Positions 24,301-33,454 are shown, counted from the first letter of the stretch. The stretch is DNA of 64,000 nucleotides from Xanthobacter autotrophicus Py2 (GCA_000017645.1 CP000781.1:2653501-2717500); one strand, 5' to 3'. Numbers and translations are program-made. The notes: generated by a model from the letters alone, not told the origin.

Positions 24301-25848
24301 TCAGCTCGCCTCGGCCAGGAGCGAAAGCTGCTGTTGGCCCACGGCGCCGGCCCGGTCGGTGAGCGGGGTGGGATAGTCGCCGGTGAAGCAGTGGTCGGTG
24401 AATTGCGGCTTCACCGGATCGCGGCCCTCGAAGCCCATGGCGCGGTAGACGCCGTCCACCGAGAGGAAGGCCAGCGAATCCGCGCCGATATAGCGCCGCA
24501 TGCCTTCCAGGTCGTGGGTGGCGGCCAGCAGCTTGTCGCGGTCCGGGGTGTCGATGCCGTAATAGTCGGGATGGGTGATGGGCGGGGAGGCGATGCGGAA
24601 ATGCACCTCCCGGGCGCCGGCGTCACGCATCATCTGCACGATCTTCACCGAGGTGGTGCCGCGCACCAGGCTGTCGTCCACCAGCACGATGGAGCGGCCT
24701 TCCACCACCGAGCGGTTGGCGGAATGCTTCATGCGCACGCCCTGGTCGCGGATGGACTGGGTGGGCTGGATGAAGGTGCGCCCCACATAATGGTTGCGGA
24801 TGATGCCCAGCTCGTAGGGGATGCCCGAGGCCTGGGAGAAGCCGATGGCCGCCGGCACGCCGGAATCCGGCACGGGAACGATGACGTCGGCATTGGCGGG
24901 GCTCTCCTCCGCCAGCACGCGACCCATCTTCTTGCGCACTTGGTAGACCGAGCGCCCGCCCACCACGGAATCGGGCCGGGCGAAATAGATGTACTCGAAG
25001 ATGCAGGGCCGCGGCGCCATCTCCGGGAACGGCTTGAACGACTGCAGGCCGTCCTCGTCGATCACGATGACCTCGCCGTTCTCCACGTCGCGCACATAGC
25101 GCGCGCCGATGATGTCGAGGGCGCAGGTCTCGGAGGCGAGGATGGGCGAGCCGTCCAGCATGCCCAGCACAAGCGGGCGGATGCCGAGGGGGTCGCGGGC
25201 GCCGATGAGCTTCTTGTTGGTGAGGGCCACCAGGGAATAGGCCCCCTCCAGCGCGCGCAGGGCGTCGGTGAAGCGGTCGATGAAGCGCGGCTTCTTGGAG
25301 CGGGCGACCAGATGGAGGATGGCCTCGGTGTCGGTGGTGGACTGGGTGATGGCCCCGTCCCGCACCAGCTGCTTGCGCAGGGTGAGGCCGTTCGTGAGAT
25401 TGCCGTTGTGGCCCACGGCGAAGCCGCCGGCGTCGAGCTCGGCGAACAGGGGCTGCACGTTGCGCAGCAGGGTCTCGCCGGTGGTGGAATAGCGCACATG
25501 GCCCACCGCCATGTCGCCGGGCAGGCGCTCGATGACGCTGGCGTCGGAGAAGGCGTCGCCCACGAGGCCGAGGCGCCGCTCCGAATGGAAGCGCTTGCCG
25601 TCGTAGGAGACGATGCCGGCCGCCTCCTGCCCGCGATGCTGGAGCGCATGCAGCCCGATGGCGGTGATGGCCGCCGCCTCCGGGTGATTGTAGATGCCGA
25701 AGACACCGCATTCCTCGCGGAGTCGGTCACCGTTCAGGTCGAGATCCGCCTGTTCGGCCTGGGTCAGCCCGGCCAGCCGGGGATGGCCATCCTCGGAACG
25801 GGGGTCGTCGCCCGCGGTCATCGGGGCGTCACTGTCGAAATCCATCAT
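24301..25848 (-). CDS. purF: Amidophosphoribosyltransferase
   Basis: A 515-residue enzyme for the first committed step of purine synthesis, moving ammonia from glutamine to PRPP to give phosphoribosylamine. The N-terminal nucleophile glutaminase begins at REECGVFGIYNHPEAA, so about 47 residues must be removed to expose the catalytic Cys; a propeptide is usual outside enterobacteria. Further glutaminase blocks are ALQHRGQEAAGI and GFAVGHNGNLTN. The PRPP site is SIVLVDDSLVRGTTS, and DSGVPAAIGFSQ is conserved. GGAGG lies just before the paired ATG codons at 25848 and 25845; either may be used. The gene follows cvpA, as in many proteobacteria. Confidence 0.97.
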   Translation of the reverse strand: MMDFDSDAPMTAGDDPRSEDGHPRLAGLTQAEQADLDLNGDRLREECGVFGIYNHPEAAAITAIGLHALQHRGQEAAGIVSYDGKRFHSERRLGLVGDAFSDASVIERLPGDMAVGHVRYSTTGETLLRNVQPLFAELDAGGFAVGHNGNLTNGLTLRKQLVRDGAITQSTTDTEAILHLVARSKKPRFIDRFTDALRALEGAYSLVALTNKKLIGARDPLGIRPLVLGMLDGSPILASETCALDIIGARYVRDVENGEVIVIDEDGLQSFKPFPEMAPRPCIFEYIYFARPDSVVGGRSVYQVRKKMGRVLAEESPANADVIVPVPDSGVPAAIGFSQASGIPYELGIIRNHYVGRTFIQPTQSIRDQGVRMKHSANRSVVEGRSIVLVDDSLVRGTTSVKIVQMMRDAGAREVHFRIASPPITHPDYYGIDTPDRDKLLAATHDLEGMRRYIGADSLAFLSVDGVYRAMGFEGRDPVKPQFTDHCFTGDYPTPLTDRAGAVGQQQLSLLAEAS

Positions 25849-25867
25849 GCACCTCCGCTCGGGCGGC

Positions 25868-26572
25868 TTACTGGCCGGTGCCGCGCGTGCTGGCGACGAG
25901 CTGGTCGAGGCCCTGGCGTTCCGTGGGGCGGTAGGACTTAACCCCCGCAACGGATGCGTCAGCCGACCCGGCTGGTCTTGTGGTGCCCCCCAAATCCGAA
26001 CGCTGCCCCCCCGTCGGGGCGGCCGGGGCGGCGGGCGTGTCGCCCTCCTCTCCGGCGGGCGGCTTCTTCAACTTGTTCAAGATGGTGTTTTCAGGGTCAT
26101 CCGGCAACTGCGCCTTAAGCCACTCCCCCGCGCTCTTGATGGCGGGGAGCGATTTTGCATTGGCGACCCACGGCGGCAGCTTCTCCGGCGGCACCAGCCA
26201 GTTGAAGAACAGCATGGCGATCACCATGAGGAGCAGGCCGCGCGCCAGCCCGAACATGAAGCCCAGCGTGCGGTCCAGCGCGCCGATTCGGCTGTCGAGC
26301 ACCACGTCGGAGATGCGCGCCGTGATGATCGTCGCAAGCAGAAGCGTGCCGAGGAACAGCACCGCAACCGTGACGGCAAGAGCTGCCGTATCCTGGGCGA
26401 TGTATTGCTTCACCACCGGCAGGAGCTGCTTCTGGAAATACACGGTGACGCCGGCTGCAACCACCCATGAGAGGATGGAGAAGACCTCGCGCAGGAAGCC
26501 GCGGACCATGGCCAGCAGCCCCGAAATCAGCATGACCGTCAGAACGATGATGTCGAGCAAAGTCACAGGCAT
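25868..26572 (-). CDS. cvpA: CvpA-family inner membrane protein
   Basis: A 234-residue membrane protein. Four hydrophobic helices fill residues about 5-125 (LLDIIVLTVMLISGLLAM, VFSILSWVVAAGVTVYF, VTVAVLFLGTLLLATII and GFMFGLARGLLLMVIAM), followed by a long proline/alanine-rich cytoplasmic tail. CvpA is needed for colicin V production and has been linked to envelope stress; its biochemical role is unclear. Its position 19 bases upstream of purF on the same strand is conserved across proteobacteria and supports the assignment. Confidence 0.93.
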   Translation of the reverse strand: MPVTLLDIIVLTVMLISGLLAMVRGFLREVFSILSWVVAAGVTVYFQKQLLPVVKQYIAQDTAALAVTVAVLFLGTLLLATIITARISDVVLDSRIGALDRTLGFMFGLARGLLLMVIAMLFFNWLVPPEKLPPWVANAKSLPAIKSAGEWLKAQLPDDPENTILNKLKKPPAGEEGDTPAAPAAPTGGQRSDLGGTTRPAGSADASVAGVKSYRPTERQGLDQLVASTRGTGQ

Positions 26573-26714
26573 CGGCGCAGTGTTCCGTCATCCGCGCACC
26601 GCGACGTGCGCATGCGCGCGGCATGCCGTCCAGGTGTTGCCTGGGGGAAGCCCGCCGCGCGGCTGATATAGCTTGCGCGCCGGCCCGCGTCACCTTCCTG
26701 CGTTACAGCTTGGC

Positions 26715-28184
26715 CTATCCGGCCTCGTCGTCCGCCCATTCCGCGTGCTCGACGGCCCGGGGCCTTTTGTCCCGCTCGCCGCCGCCCCGCGAATCGCGCA
26801 TGGCAGGCCGGCGAGGGGCGCAGGCCGCGATGGCCGCCACCAGTTCCGCCAGCGAGCCCACCGGCTGCAGCGAGACTTGCGCGTCCACCCCGTCGAGACC
26901 GCCTGAGGGCAGCACGGCGCGTGCAAATCCCAGCTTCGCCGCTTCCTTCAGCCGCGCCGCCGCTTGCGCCACCTGCCGCACCGCGCCGGTGAGGCTCGCC
27001 TCGCCGAAATAGACCGCATCCGCCGGCAAAGGCGCGCCGGTGAGGGAGGAGACCAAGGCTGCCGCAACGGCAAGGTCGGCCGCCGGCTCGCCGATCCTCA
27101 GGCCCCCGGCCACGTTCAGATAGACATCATGCCCGCCGAGCCGCACGCCGCAGCGCGCATCCAGCACCGCCAGCACCATGGAGAGGCGGTTGGGGTCCCA
27201 GCCCACCACGGCGCGGCGCGGGGTGCCGAGCGAGGAGGGCGCCACCAGCGCCTGGATCTCCACCAGCACCGGTCGCGTGCCCTCCATGCCGGCGAACACG
27301 GCGGTGCCCGGCGCGCCGGCATCGCGGTTGGAGAGGAACAGCTCGGAGGGATTGGCCACCTCGGACAGGCCGCGCCCGGTCATCTCGAACACGCCGATCT
27401 CGTCGGTGGGGCCGAAGCGGTTCTTCTGGGCCCGCAGGATGCGGAACTGGTGACCGCCGTCGCCCTCGAAGGAGAAGACGGCGTCCACCATGTGCTCCAC
27501 CACCCGCGGCCCGGCGATCTGCCCGTCCTTGGTGACGTGGCCGACGAGGATCACGCACGCCCCGGTCTGCTTGGCGTAGCGCACCAGCAACTGGGCCGAG
27601 GTGCGCACCTGCGTCACCGTGCCGGGGGCGGATTCCACGCTGTCCGACCACATGGTCTGGATGGAATCGATCACGACCATGTGAACAGGCGGGCCGCCGG
27701 ACAGGGTGGCGATGATGTTCTCGGCATTGGTCTCGGCGGCAAGGCTCACCGGCGCCTGGTCCAGACCGAGGCGCTGGGCGCGCATGCGCACCTGGTCCAC
27801 CGCCTCCTCGCCGGACACATAGATCACCCGCTGGCCGTTCGCCGCCAGCGCCGCCGAGGCCTGCACCAGCAGGGTGGACTTGCCGATACCGGGATCGCCG
27901 CCGATGAGGAGCACCGAGCCGGGCACGAAGCCGCCGCCCGCCACCCGGTCCAGCTCGCCGATGCCGCAGACCATGCGGGGGGCGGGCGTGGCGGTGCCCT
28001 GCAGGGTTTCCAGCACCACTGAGCGGCCCTTGCGGCCGGAGCGCTGGGCGGCGGGCACGCTGGCGACGACGGCGACTTCCTCGGCAAGGGTGTTCCAGGC
28101 GCCGCACGCCTCGCACTTGCCCTGCCAGCGGGTATAGGACGCGCCGCAGGACTGGCAGATGAAGGACGTGTCGCGCTTGGCCAT
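26715..28184 (-). CDS. radA: DNA repair protein RadA
   Basis: A 489-residue RecA-like branch-migration factor that processes recombination intermediates. The N-terminal C4 zinc finger is CQSCGASYTRWQGKCEACG. The Walker A is GGDPGIGKSTLL, Walker B is in VVIDSIQTM, and the RadA-specific KNRFG motif is present (AQKNRFGPTDE). The C-terminal Lon-like domain covers about residues 290-460 (VYLNVAGGLRIGEPAADLAV). The extra 30 charged C-terminal residues (RRPAMRDSRGGGERDKRPR) exceed the usual end. It is transcribed away from alr, with a palindromic repeat in the gap. Confidence 0.97.
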   Translation of the reverse strand: MAKRDTSFICQSCGASYTRWQGKCEACGAWNTLAEEVAVVASVPAAQRSGRKGRSVVLETLQGTATPAPRMVCGIGELDRVAGGGFVPGSVLLIGGDPGIGKSTLLVQASAALAANGQRVIYVSGEEAVDQVRMRAQRLGLDQAPVSLAAETNAENIIATLSGGPPVHMVVIDSIQTMWSDSVESAPGTVTQVRTSAQLLVRYAKQTGACVILVGHVTKDGQIAGPRVVEHMVDAVFSFEGDGGHQFRILRAQKNRFGPTDEIGVFEMTGRGLSEVANPSELFLSNRDAGAPGTAVFAGMEGTRPVLVEIQALVAPSSLGTPRRAVVGWDPNRLSMVLAVLDARCGVRLGGHDVYLNVAGGLRIGEPAADLAVAAALVSSLTGAPLPADAVYFGEASLTGAVRQVAQAAARLKEAAKLGFARAVLPSGGLDGVDAQVSLQPVGSLAELVAAIAACAPRRPAMRDSRGGGERDKRPRAVEHAEWADDEAG

Positions 28185-28198
28185 GATCCTGTTCCGCT

Positions 28199-28256
28199 AG
28201 AGCACGCACCGATCAGATTGCGGAGCGAATCTCCCTGCGCTCGTCCATTAGAGCAC
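28199..28256. repeat. Dispersed palindromic repeat, AGAGCAC type
   Basis: AGAGCACGCACCGATCAGATTGC is followed at the far end by another AGAGCAC copy. It resembles the element at 18277 (shared AGAGC and TCAGATTGC blocks). A third, weaker AGAGCACGC relic lies at about 32701. These belong to a short intergenic repeat family in this genome. Confidence 0.45.
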
Positions 28257-28286
28257 AAAATAGGAACATATGGTCCAGATGGCCCC

Positions 28287-29465
28287 TTACCCGCCCACGT
28301 AATGGCGGGCGTAGCGGGCGCCCAGTGAGGTGAGCACCTCGTAGCCGATGGTGCCCGAGCGGGCGGCAAGATCATCCACGCTGATGCCGTCGCCGAGGAA
28401 GACGGCGGTGTCGCCCCGTTGCACCACGCCGTCCGGCAGGTCGGTGATGTCCAGCGTGGCGAGGTCCATGGAGACGCGGCCCACCAGATGGCAGCGCTGG
28501 CCGTGGACGATGGCCTCCACCCCCTTGATGGCGTCGGTGGAGCCGCCGGCGCGGAACAGTCCGTCCGCATAGCCGATGGAGACGGTGGCGAGCCGGCTCG
28601 GCCGCTTCAGCCGCTGGGCGGCGCCATAGCCCACCGTCTCGCCGGCCGGGGCGGTGGAGACCTGCACCACCTTCACCTCCAGCCGCACCACCGGCCGCAA
28701 CGGCGGTACCCCGTTGATGGCGATGCCGCCATAGAGGAAGATGCCAGGCCGCACCAGCTCGAACCGGAAGTCGCGGCCGAGCAGGGTGCCGGCCGAATTG
28801 GCCAGCGATCCCGGAATGCCGGGGAAGCGGCGTACCACGTCGGCGAACACCATGCGCTGGCGGGCGGTGAGCACGTGCCCCGGCGTGTCGGCGCAGGCGA
28901 GATGGCTCATGATCAGGCTGGGGGTGAAGCCCAGCAGGCGGAAGGTGCCGGAGAGCTGCACCGCCTCCTCCAGCGACAGGCCGAGCCGGTGCATGCCCGT
29001 ATCCACATGGATGGCGGCGGGCAGCTTGACGCCGGCGTCGCGGCAATAGTCGCTCCAGTCGGAGATTTCCGGGGTCGATCCCAGCACCGGGCGCAGATTC
29101 GCGGCCGCATAGTCGGCGGCGCAATCCGGCAGAAGGCCGTTCAGCACATAGATGATGGCCTCGGGCAGCAGGGCGCGCAGGGCCACCGCTTCCTTGAAAT
29201 GGGCGACGAAGAAATTGCGCGCGCCGGCCCGCCACAGCACCGGAGCGACCCGGTCGATGCCGAGGCCGTAGGCGTTGGCCTTGACCACGGCGGCGCATTC
29301 GGCCGGGGCGGCAAGCGCCGCGATGGTGCGCCAGTTGTCGGCGATGGCGCCCAGATCCACGGTGAGGATTGCGCCGGCTTCCCGCGCCTCGCGGTCGGCG
29401 GTCTCGTGCGCCGCGGCGAGGGCCGCGGCCTCAGCTTCGGCCTCCTCCGGCGAGGGCGCGCTCAG
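28287..29465 (-). CDS. alr: Alanine racemase
   Basis: A PLP enzyme that makes D-alanine for peptidoglycan. The PLP lysine motif is AAVVKANAYGLGIDR, the second catalytic base is in YGAAQRL/IGYADGLFRAGG, and HLVGRVSMDLATLDI closes the active site. The coding start is odd: conserved sequence begins at TVDLGAIADNWR, but between the dnaB stop and there the frame contains no ATG or TTG, and the only GTG (29360) falls inside that conserved block. A CTG at 29465 overlaps the dnaB TGA as CTGA and has GGAG five bases upstream, giving 392 residues with an alanine/glutamate-rich leader. I annotate that start; the GTG at 29360 (357 residues) is the conservative alternative. Confidence 0.92.
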   Translation of the reverse strand: MSAPSPEEAEAEAAALAAAHETADREAREAGAILTVDLGAIADNWRTIAALAAPAECAAVVKANAYGLGIDRVAPVLWRAGARNFFVAHFKEAVALRALLPEAIIYVLNGLLPDCAADYAAANLRPVLGSTPEISDWSDYCRDAGVKLPAAIHVDTGMHRLGLSLEEAVQLSGTFRLLGFTPSLIMSHLACADTPGHVLTARQRMVFADVVRRFPGIPGSLANSAGTLLGRDFRFELVRPGIFLYGGIAINGVPPLRPVVRLEVKVVQVSTAPAGETVGYGAAQRLKRPSRLATVSIGYADGLFRAGGSTDAIKGVEAIVHGQRCHLVGRVSMDLATLDITDLPDGVVQRGDTAVFLGDGISVDDLAARSGTIGYEVLTSLGARYARHYVGG

Positions 29466-30943
29466 TGGCGCTCCGGCAGGTGGTCCTCCCGCGCCAGGTT
29501 GGAGAAGCGGGTGAACTGGGGCTCGAAATGCACCTTCACCGTCCCCGTGGGGCCGTGGCGCTGCTTTCCGATGATGACCTCGGCCGTGTTCTCGGCCGCC
29601 TTCATCTCGATCTCCCACTTGAACCACTCCTCTGTGCCGGCCTTCGGCTCCTTGCTTTTAAGGTAATATTCCTCCCGGAACACAAACATGACCACGTCGG
29701 CGTCCTGCTCGATGGAGCCGGATTCGCGCAGGTCCGACAATTGCGGCCTCTTGTCGTCTCGCGCTTCAACCTGACGCGACAGCTGCGACAGCGCCATGAT
29801 GGGCACTTGCAGCTCTTTCGCCAAGGCCTTCAGTCCGGTGGTGATCTCGGTGATCTCCTGGACGCGGTTCTGGGACGAGCTTTTGGACGAGCCGGACAGG
29901 AGCTGGAGATAGTCCACCACCATGAAGTCGAGCCCGCGCTGGCGCTTCAGCCGCCGCGCCCGGGCCACCAACTGGGCGATGGAGAGGCCGCCGGTGTCGT
30001 CGATATAAAGCGGGATGGTCTGCATGGTCTGGGCGGCGGCGGCGAGCTTGGAGAATTCGCTCTCCGAGATGTCGCCGCGGCGGATCTTGTAGGAGGCGAT
30101 CTCGGCCTGCTCGGCGAGGATACGGGTGGCCAGCTGCTCGGCCGACATTTCCAGCGAGAAGAAGCCAACGATGCCCCCCGACACGGTCTCGATGCCGCCG
30201 TCGGGCCGCGTCTCGCCGCGATAGGCGGCGGCGATGTTGAAGGCGATGTTGGTGGCGAGCGCGGTCTTGCCCATGGCCGGGCGGCCGGCGAGGATCACGA
30301 GGTCGGAGGGCTGCAAGCCGCCCATCTGGTGGTCGAGGTCGTCCAGCGCCGTGGCGATGCCGGAGAGGTGGCCGTCGCGCTGGAAGGCCTTGGAGGCCAT
30401 GTCCACCGCCTCGCGCAGCGCCTCGCCGAAGCGCTGGAAGCCGCCGTCGTAGCGGCCGGTCTCGGCGATCTCGTAAAGCCGCTTCTCCGCCTGCTCGATC
30501 TGGTCCTGCGGGGTGGCGTCCACCGGGGCGTCGAACGCCTCGTTCACGATCTCCTCGCCGATGCGGATCAGGTCGCGCCGCACCGACAGGTCGTAGATGG
30601 TGCGCCCGTAGTCCTCGGAATTGATGATGGTGGTCGCCTCCGCCGCGAGGCGGGCGAGATATTGCGGCCCGGTGAGGCCGGCCACGTCGAGGTCCGAGGG
30701 CAGGAAGGTCTTGAGCGTCACCGGCGTGGCGAGCTTGCCGGCGCGGATCAGCGCGCTCGCCAGTTCGAACACCCGGGCGTGGATGGGCTCGTAGAAATGG
30801 CGCGGCTCGAGGAAGTCGGAGACCCGGTAGAACGCCTCGTTGTTGACGAGGATGGCGCCCAGCAGCGCCTGCTCCGCCTCCAGATTGTGCGGGGCCTGAC
30901 GATAGGAGGGTTCGAGATCACCCGGATTGGGGAGGTCGAGCAT
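29462..30943 (-). CDS. dnaB: Replicative DNA helicase DnaB
   Basis: A 493-residue hexameric helicase that unwinds the replication fork. The N-terminal DnaB domain (APHNLEAEQALLGAIL) spans about residues 15-120. The RecA-like C-domain has Walker A LAGRPAMGKTALATN, the H1a segment GFFSLEMSAEQLATRI, Walker B MVVDYLQLLSG, and QLSRQVEARDDKRPQLSDL with the DLRESG motif. No intein interrupts it. It is co-transcribed with alr, overlapping its proposed start. A perfect alphaproteobacterial SOS-box motif lies 63 bases upstream of the start codon, so LexA control is possible. Confidence 0.98.
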   Translation of the reverse strand: MLDLPNPGDLEPSYRQAPHNLEAEQALLGAILVNNEAFYRVSDFLEPRHFYEPIHARVFELASALIRAGKLATPVTLKTFLPSDLDVAGLTGPQYLARLAAEATTIINSEDYGRTIYDLSVRRDLIRIGEEIVNEAFDAPVDATPQDQIEQAEKRLYEIAETGRYDGGFQRFGEALREAVDMASKAFQRDGHLSGIATALDDLDHQMGGLQPSDLVILAGRPAMGKTALATNIAFNIAAAYRGETRPDGGIETVSGGIVGFFSLEMSAEQLATRILAEQAEIASYKIRRGDISESEFSKLAAAAQTMQTIPLYIDDTGGLSIAQLVARARRLKRQRGLDFMVVDYLQLLSGSSKSSSQNRVQEITEITTGLKALAKELQVPIMALSQLSRQVEARDDKRPQLSDLRESGSIEQDADVVMFVFREEYYLKSKEPKAGTEEWFKWEIEMKAAENTAEVIIGKQRHGPTGTVKVHFEPQFTRFSNLAREDHLPERH

Positions 30944-31005
30944 GGCGCCAAGGTTCCGCTGGATGGGTCACTTCCTTACCAAGTCCGGGGTCCCGAGCAC
31001 AGTAA

Positions 31006-31020
31006 GTTCTTTGTTTGTTC
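31006..31020. promoter_or_regulatory. LexA/SOS box GTTC-N7-GTTC upstream of dnaB
   Basis: GTTCTTTGTTTGTTC is an exact match to the alphaproteobacterial LexA recognition pattern (direct repeat GTTC-N7-GTTC). It lies 63 bases upstream of the dnaB start and about 195 bases upstream of the divergent small secreted protein. Either promoter could be SOS-regulated. Confidence 0.55.
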
Positions 31021-31215
31021 CGAAATCAAGGGGGTGCTTTTTTCCACAGGGGGATGGATCTGGGGATAGCGGGTACAAGCCGGTCCCGGCTCCGCGCGTG
31101 AGCGCTGCCCGGCTTCCCTTTCAGACGCGGTTGGTTCCGGCGACTTCTGGCTTTGCTCGCTCCCGCAAGGTGGGATAGAGCCGGTGCCGACGGCACGAAT
31201 GCGAAGGGAATCGTC

Positions 31216-31638
31216 ATGCGCGGAAATCTTGGCGGCGTGTTTGGCCGCGCCATTCTGGCGATGGCGATCGCCGGCCTGTCCTTTTCCGCCCTCGCCCAGA
31301 GCGGGGACCCGCTGGCGCCGCCGCCGGATCTCGGCGCTCAGGGCCTCCCGGTGCCTGTCGATGGCACCGCCATCTACGGCCAGAACACCCCGCCGCCCGA
31401 GGGCATGATGGCGATCCCGGTGCCGCCCTCCACCTGCGCCGGCGTCGCCCAGGTGGTGCGCACCCAGGGTCTCATCCTGATCCCCACCGGCAACGGCAAT
31501 GCCCAGCGCTATGTGCGCGACGAGCGCTTCTGCGCCGAGGACCAGATCACCAAGCCGGCGTGGATCGCCACCTCGGACAATCCGCGCTGCTTCGTCGGCT
31601 ACACCTGCGGCGAGAGCAACGACGACGGCTCGAACTGA
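31216..31638 (+). CDS. Small secreted protein of unknown function
   Basis: A 140-residue protein with a clear signal peptide (RAILAMAIAGLSFSALAQS, cleavage after ALA). The mature part is proline-rich at first (DPLAPPPDLGAQGLPVPV), then has four cysteines (STCAGVAQ, RFCAEDQ, NPRCFVGYTCGE) that could make two disulfides in the periplasm. I recognise no domain. The start at 31216 gives the best signal peptide; the frame is open to 31153. It is divergent from dnaB, with the SOS-box-containing region between. Confidence 0.7.
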   Translation: MRGNLGGVFGRAILAMAIAGLSFSALAQSGDPLAPPPDLGAQGLPVPVDGTAIYGQNTPPPEGMMAIPVPPSTCAGVAQVVRTQGLILIPTGNGNAQRYVRDERFCAEDQITKPAWIATSDNPRCFVGYTCGESNDDGSN

Positions 31639-31723
31639 TACCAACGGCCCCGGTCTTTGACCGGTGCCGAGAGGGTGTCGCTCAGGCGCCGCGCGAGCCT
31701 AGCCAAAGGCCCGGCCGATCCGC

Positions 31724-32647
31724 TCACGTCACCGCCTGGGCGTCGTGCTCGCGCCACTGGATGGCGGCGGGCGGCACCAGCAGCTTCAACGCGCCGGGGG
31801 CAATGGCGTAGCGGAGCGGCACCCGCTCGCGCTCCACTTCCCCGTCGGTGGCCACCCAGGCGCGCTCGCGCCGGGCATGGATGGTGACGCGCCGGGCCTG
31901 GAAGGCATGGATGCCGGGCTTGTCGCGCCAGGCATTCACCAGCACCTCCGCGCCGGTCTTCAGCCGCGCCAGGGTGCCGCGGTCCTCCGCCACCAGCACC
32001 TCCAGAAGCCCGCCGTCGAGCCGCGAGCGGTGCCAGCCGGGGGCGTCGAAGGCGTTCACCGTCACCAGCGCCGCATAGGCCTCGATGGGCTCGCGCACGC
32101 CGGCCACCTCCACCTCGATGGACATGCGCCCGGAGCGTGCCACCGCCTTGCCCAGCGCCATGAACCAGCCCAGCACCCGCCCGCGCTGGGCGCGCAACTG
32201 CTCGCGGGCCAGCGCCATCTGGCTGAAGAAGCCCACCCCCGACACCCCGTGGAAGGCCCGCCCGTTCAAGAGGCCCACGTCCACCTGCATGGGCCGCGCC
32301 TTCTGCAGGGCATCGAGGGCGCCCGCCAGGTCGCGGGGCAGGCCGATGTCGTAGGCCAGCATGTTCATGGTGCCGAGCGGCAGCACGCCGAGGGTGACCT
32401 CGGTGTTGGCGAACACGGAGGCGGCATAGGAGACCGTGCCGTCGCCGGCGCCCACCACCACCGTGTCAAAGCCGTCGCGCTCGGCGGAGGAGATGGCGCG
32501 GGCCATGGCCTCGCCCTGGGCCACCACCACGTCCACGTTCGTGCCCGGCCGCGTCAGGGCCTCGTCCACGATGGTGCGGACCCGCTCCGGCCCCATATCG
32601 TGGATGGTCCCGGCCTTGGCATTGAGTACGACCCGCATCCGCCCCAT
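31724..32647 (-). CDS. Diacylglycerol/lipid kinase-family protein
   Basis: A 307-residue protein of the DAGK catalytic superfamily (YegS/LCB5-like). The nucleotide motif is VVVGAGDGTVSYAASVF (GDGT) and LGVLPLGTMNMLAYDIGLP carries the family GTxN segment. The C-terminal beta domain contains PGWHRSRLDGGLLEVLV. Such enzymes phosphorylate diacylglycerol or related lipids at the inner membrane, recycling glycerolipid head groups. The length is normal and the gene stands alone. Lipid substrate not determined. Confidence 0.92.
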   Translation of the reverse strand: MGRMRVVLNAKAGTIHDMGPERVRTIVDEALTRPGTNVDVVVAQGEAMARAISSAERDGFDTVVVGAGDGTVSYAASVFANTEVTLGVLPLGTMNMLAYDIGLPRDLAGALDALQKARPMQVDVGLLNGRAFHGVSGVGFFSQMALAREQLRAQRGRVLGWFMALGKAVARSGRMSIEVEVAGVREPIEAYAALVTVNAFDAPGWHRSRLDGGLLEVLVAEDRGTLARLKTGAEVLVNAWRDKPGIHAFQARRVTIHARRERAWVATDGEVERERVPLRYAIAPGALKLLVPPAAIQWREHDAQAVT

Positions 32648-32841
32648 CGTGGCATCCTCCAGACCGGCACAAGCGCCGGCGCGGCCTTAAGGTTCCCGTC
32701 AGAGCACGCGCCGCTCGGCCGGCATTGCAAGCTGGTCTGAGAACGGGTTCTCTTTCCTGGAGTGGAGAGCGATTCACCGATCGGATCGCGCTTCAGGGGA
32801 CGCGCGGCGGTGCCGGGCTCATCTCATCAAGGGTTCCGATC

Positions 32842-33270
32842 ATGGCCAATGTGCCCCCGTCTTCCAACCCGCCCCGGCCGTCCAAGCCGGCATCCTCCCC
32901 TTCCATCCTGCGCCTGCGGGCCGGGCTGCTGCTTCTGGTCGCATCCGTGGTGCTGTGCGGCGCTGGCGGACATTTCGTGGCGCGGCAGTTCGGGCTCGGG
33001 ATCGGCTGGGCGATCCTGCTGGCCGTGGTGATCTGGGTCGGCGTCGGCATCCTCATCGCGCGGCTCGATACCCGGCTGTTTTTCGGCGCGGCGGTGGCGG
33101 TCACGGCGCTTGTGGCCTATTTCGTCTATGATTTTTCGTCTTCGGCCCTCGGCTGGTCCAGCACGGTCTCGCTGGTGCTCGCCTTGGTCGCGACCCTGTT
33201 CCTGGCCTTCACCTTCTACGATTTCCGGCGCCTCAAGCACGAGCTGCGCCTGTGGGCGTACAAGAGATAA
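32842..33270 (+). CDS. Four-TM membrane protein of unknown function
   Basis: A 142-residue integral membrane protein with a short proline/serine-rich cytoplasmic head (PPSSNPPRPSKPASSPS) and four hydrophobic helices (about residues 26-46, 53-72, 78-98 and 103-124). It ends in a basic tail (FRRLKHELRLWAYKR). No domain recognised. I chose the ATG at 32842; the frame is open to 32725 with non-conserved sequence. It is followed 185 bases on by the diguanylate cyclase, but a shared transcript is not clear. Confidence 0.7.
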   Translation: MANVPPSSNPPRPSKPASSPSILRLRAGLLLLVASVVLCGAGGHFVARQFGLGIGWAILLAVVIWVGVGILIARLDTRLFFGAAVAVTALVAYFVYDFSSSALGWSSTVSLVLALVATLFLAFTFYDFRRLKHELRLWAYKR

Positions 33271-33454
33271 GGGCGCGTGCGGCGCCTGAACCTGTCAGAT
33301 TGCATGGCAAGATGATCGGCCTGTAAGCCAAGCCTTGACTTTGCCGTTGCGGCACATTGAAGTTGCGGTGTGGCCGGTTGCAATGCAGGGGCGTGCGATG
33401 CGACGGCCCTGGCGCAAAGGGGGCGTCCCGCGTGCGGGCGCTCGAAGGCAAAGA

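Noticed and set aside
24271..25941. Long plus-strand frame opposite purF
   Set aside because: Antisense to a well-conserved purF; no domain.
28348..28572. Small plus-strand frame opposite alr
   Set aside because: No RBS or motif; antisense shadow.
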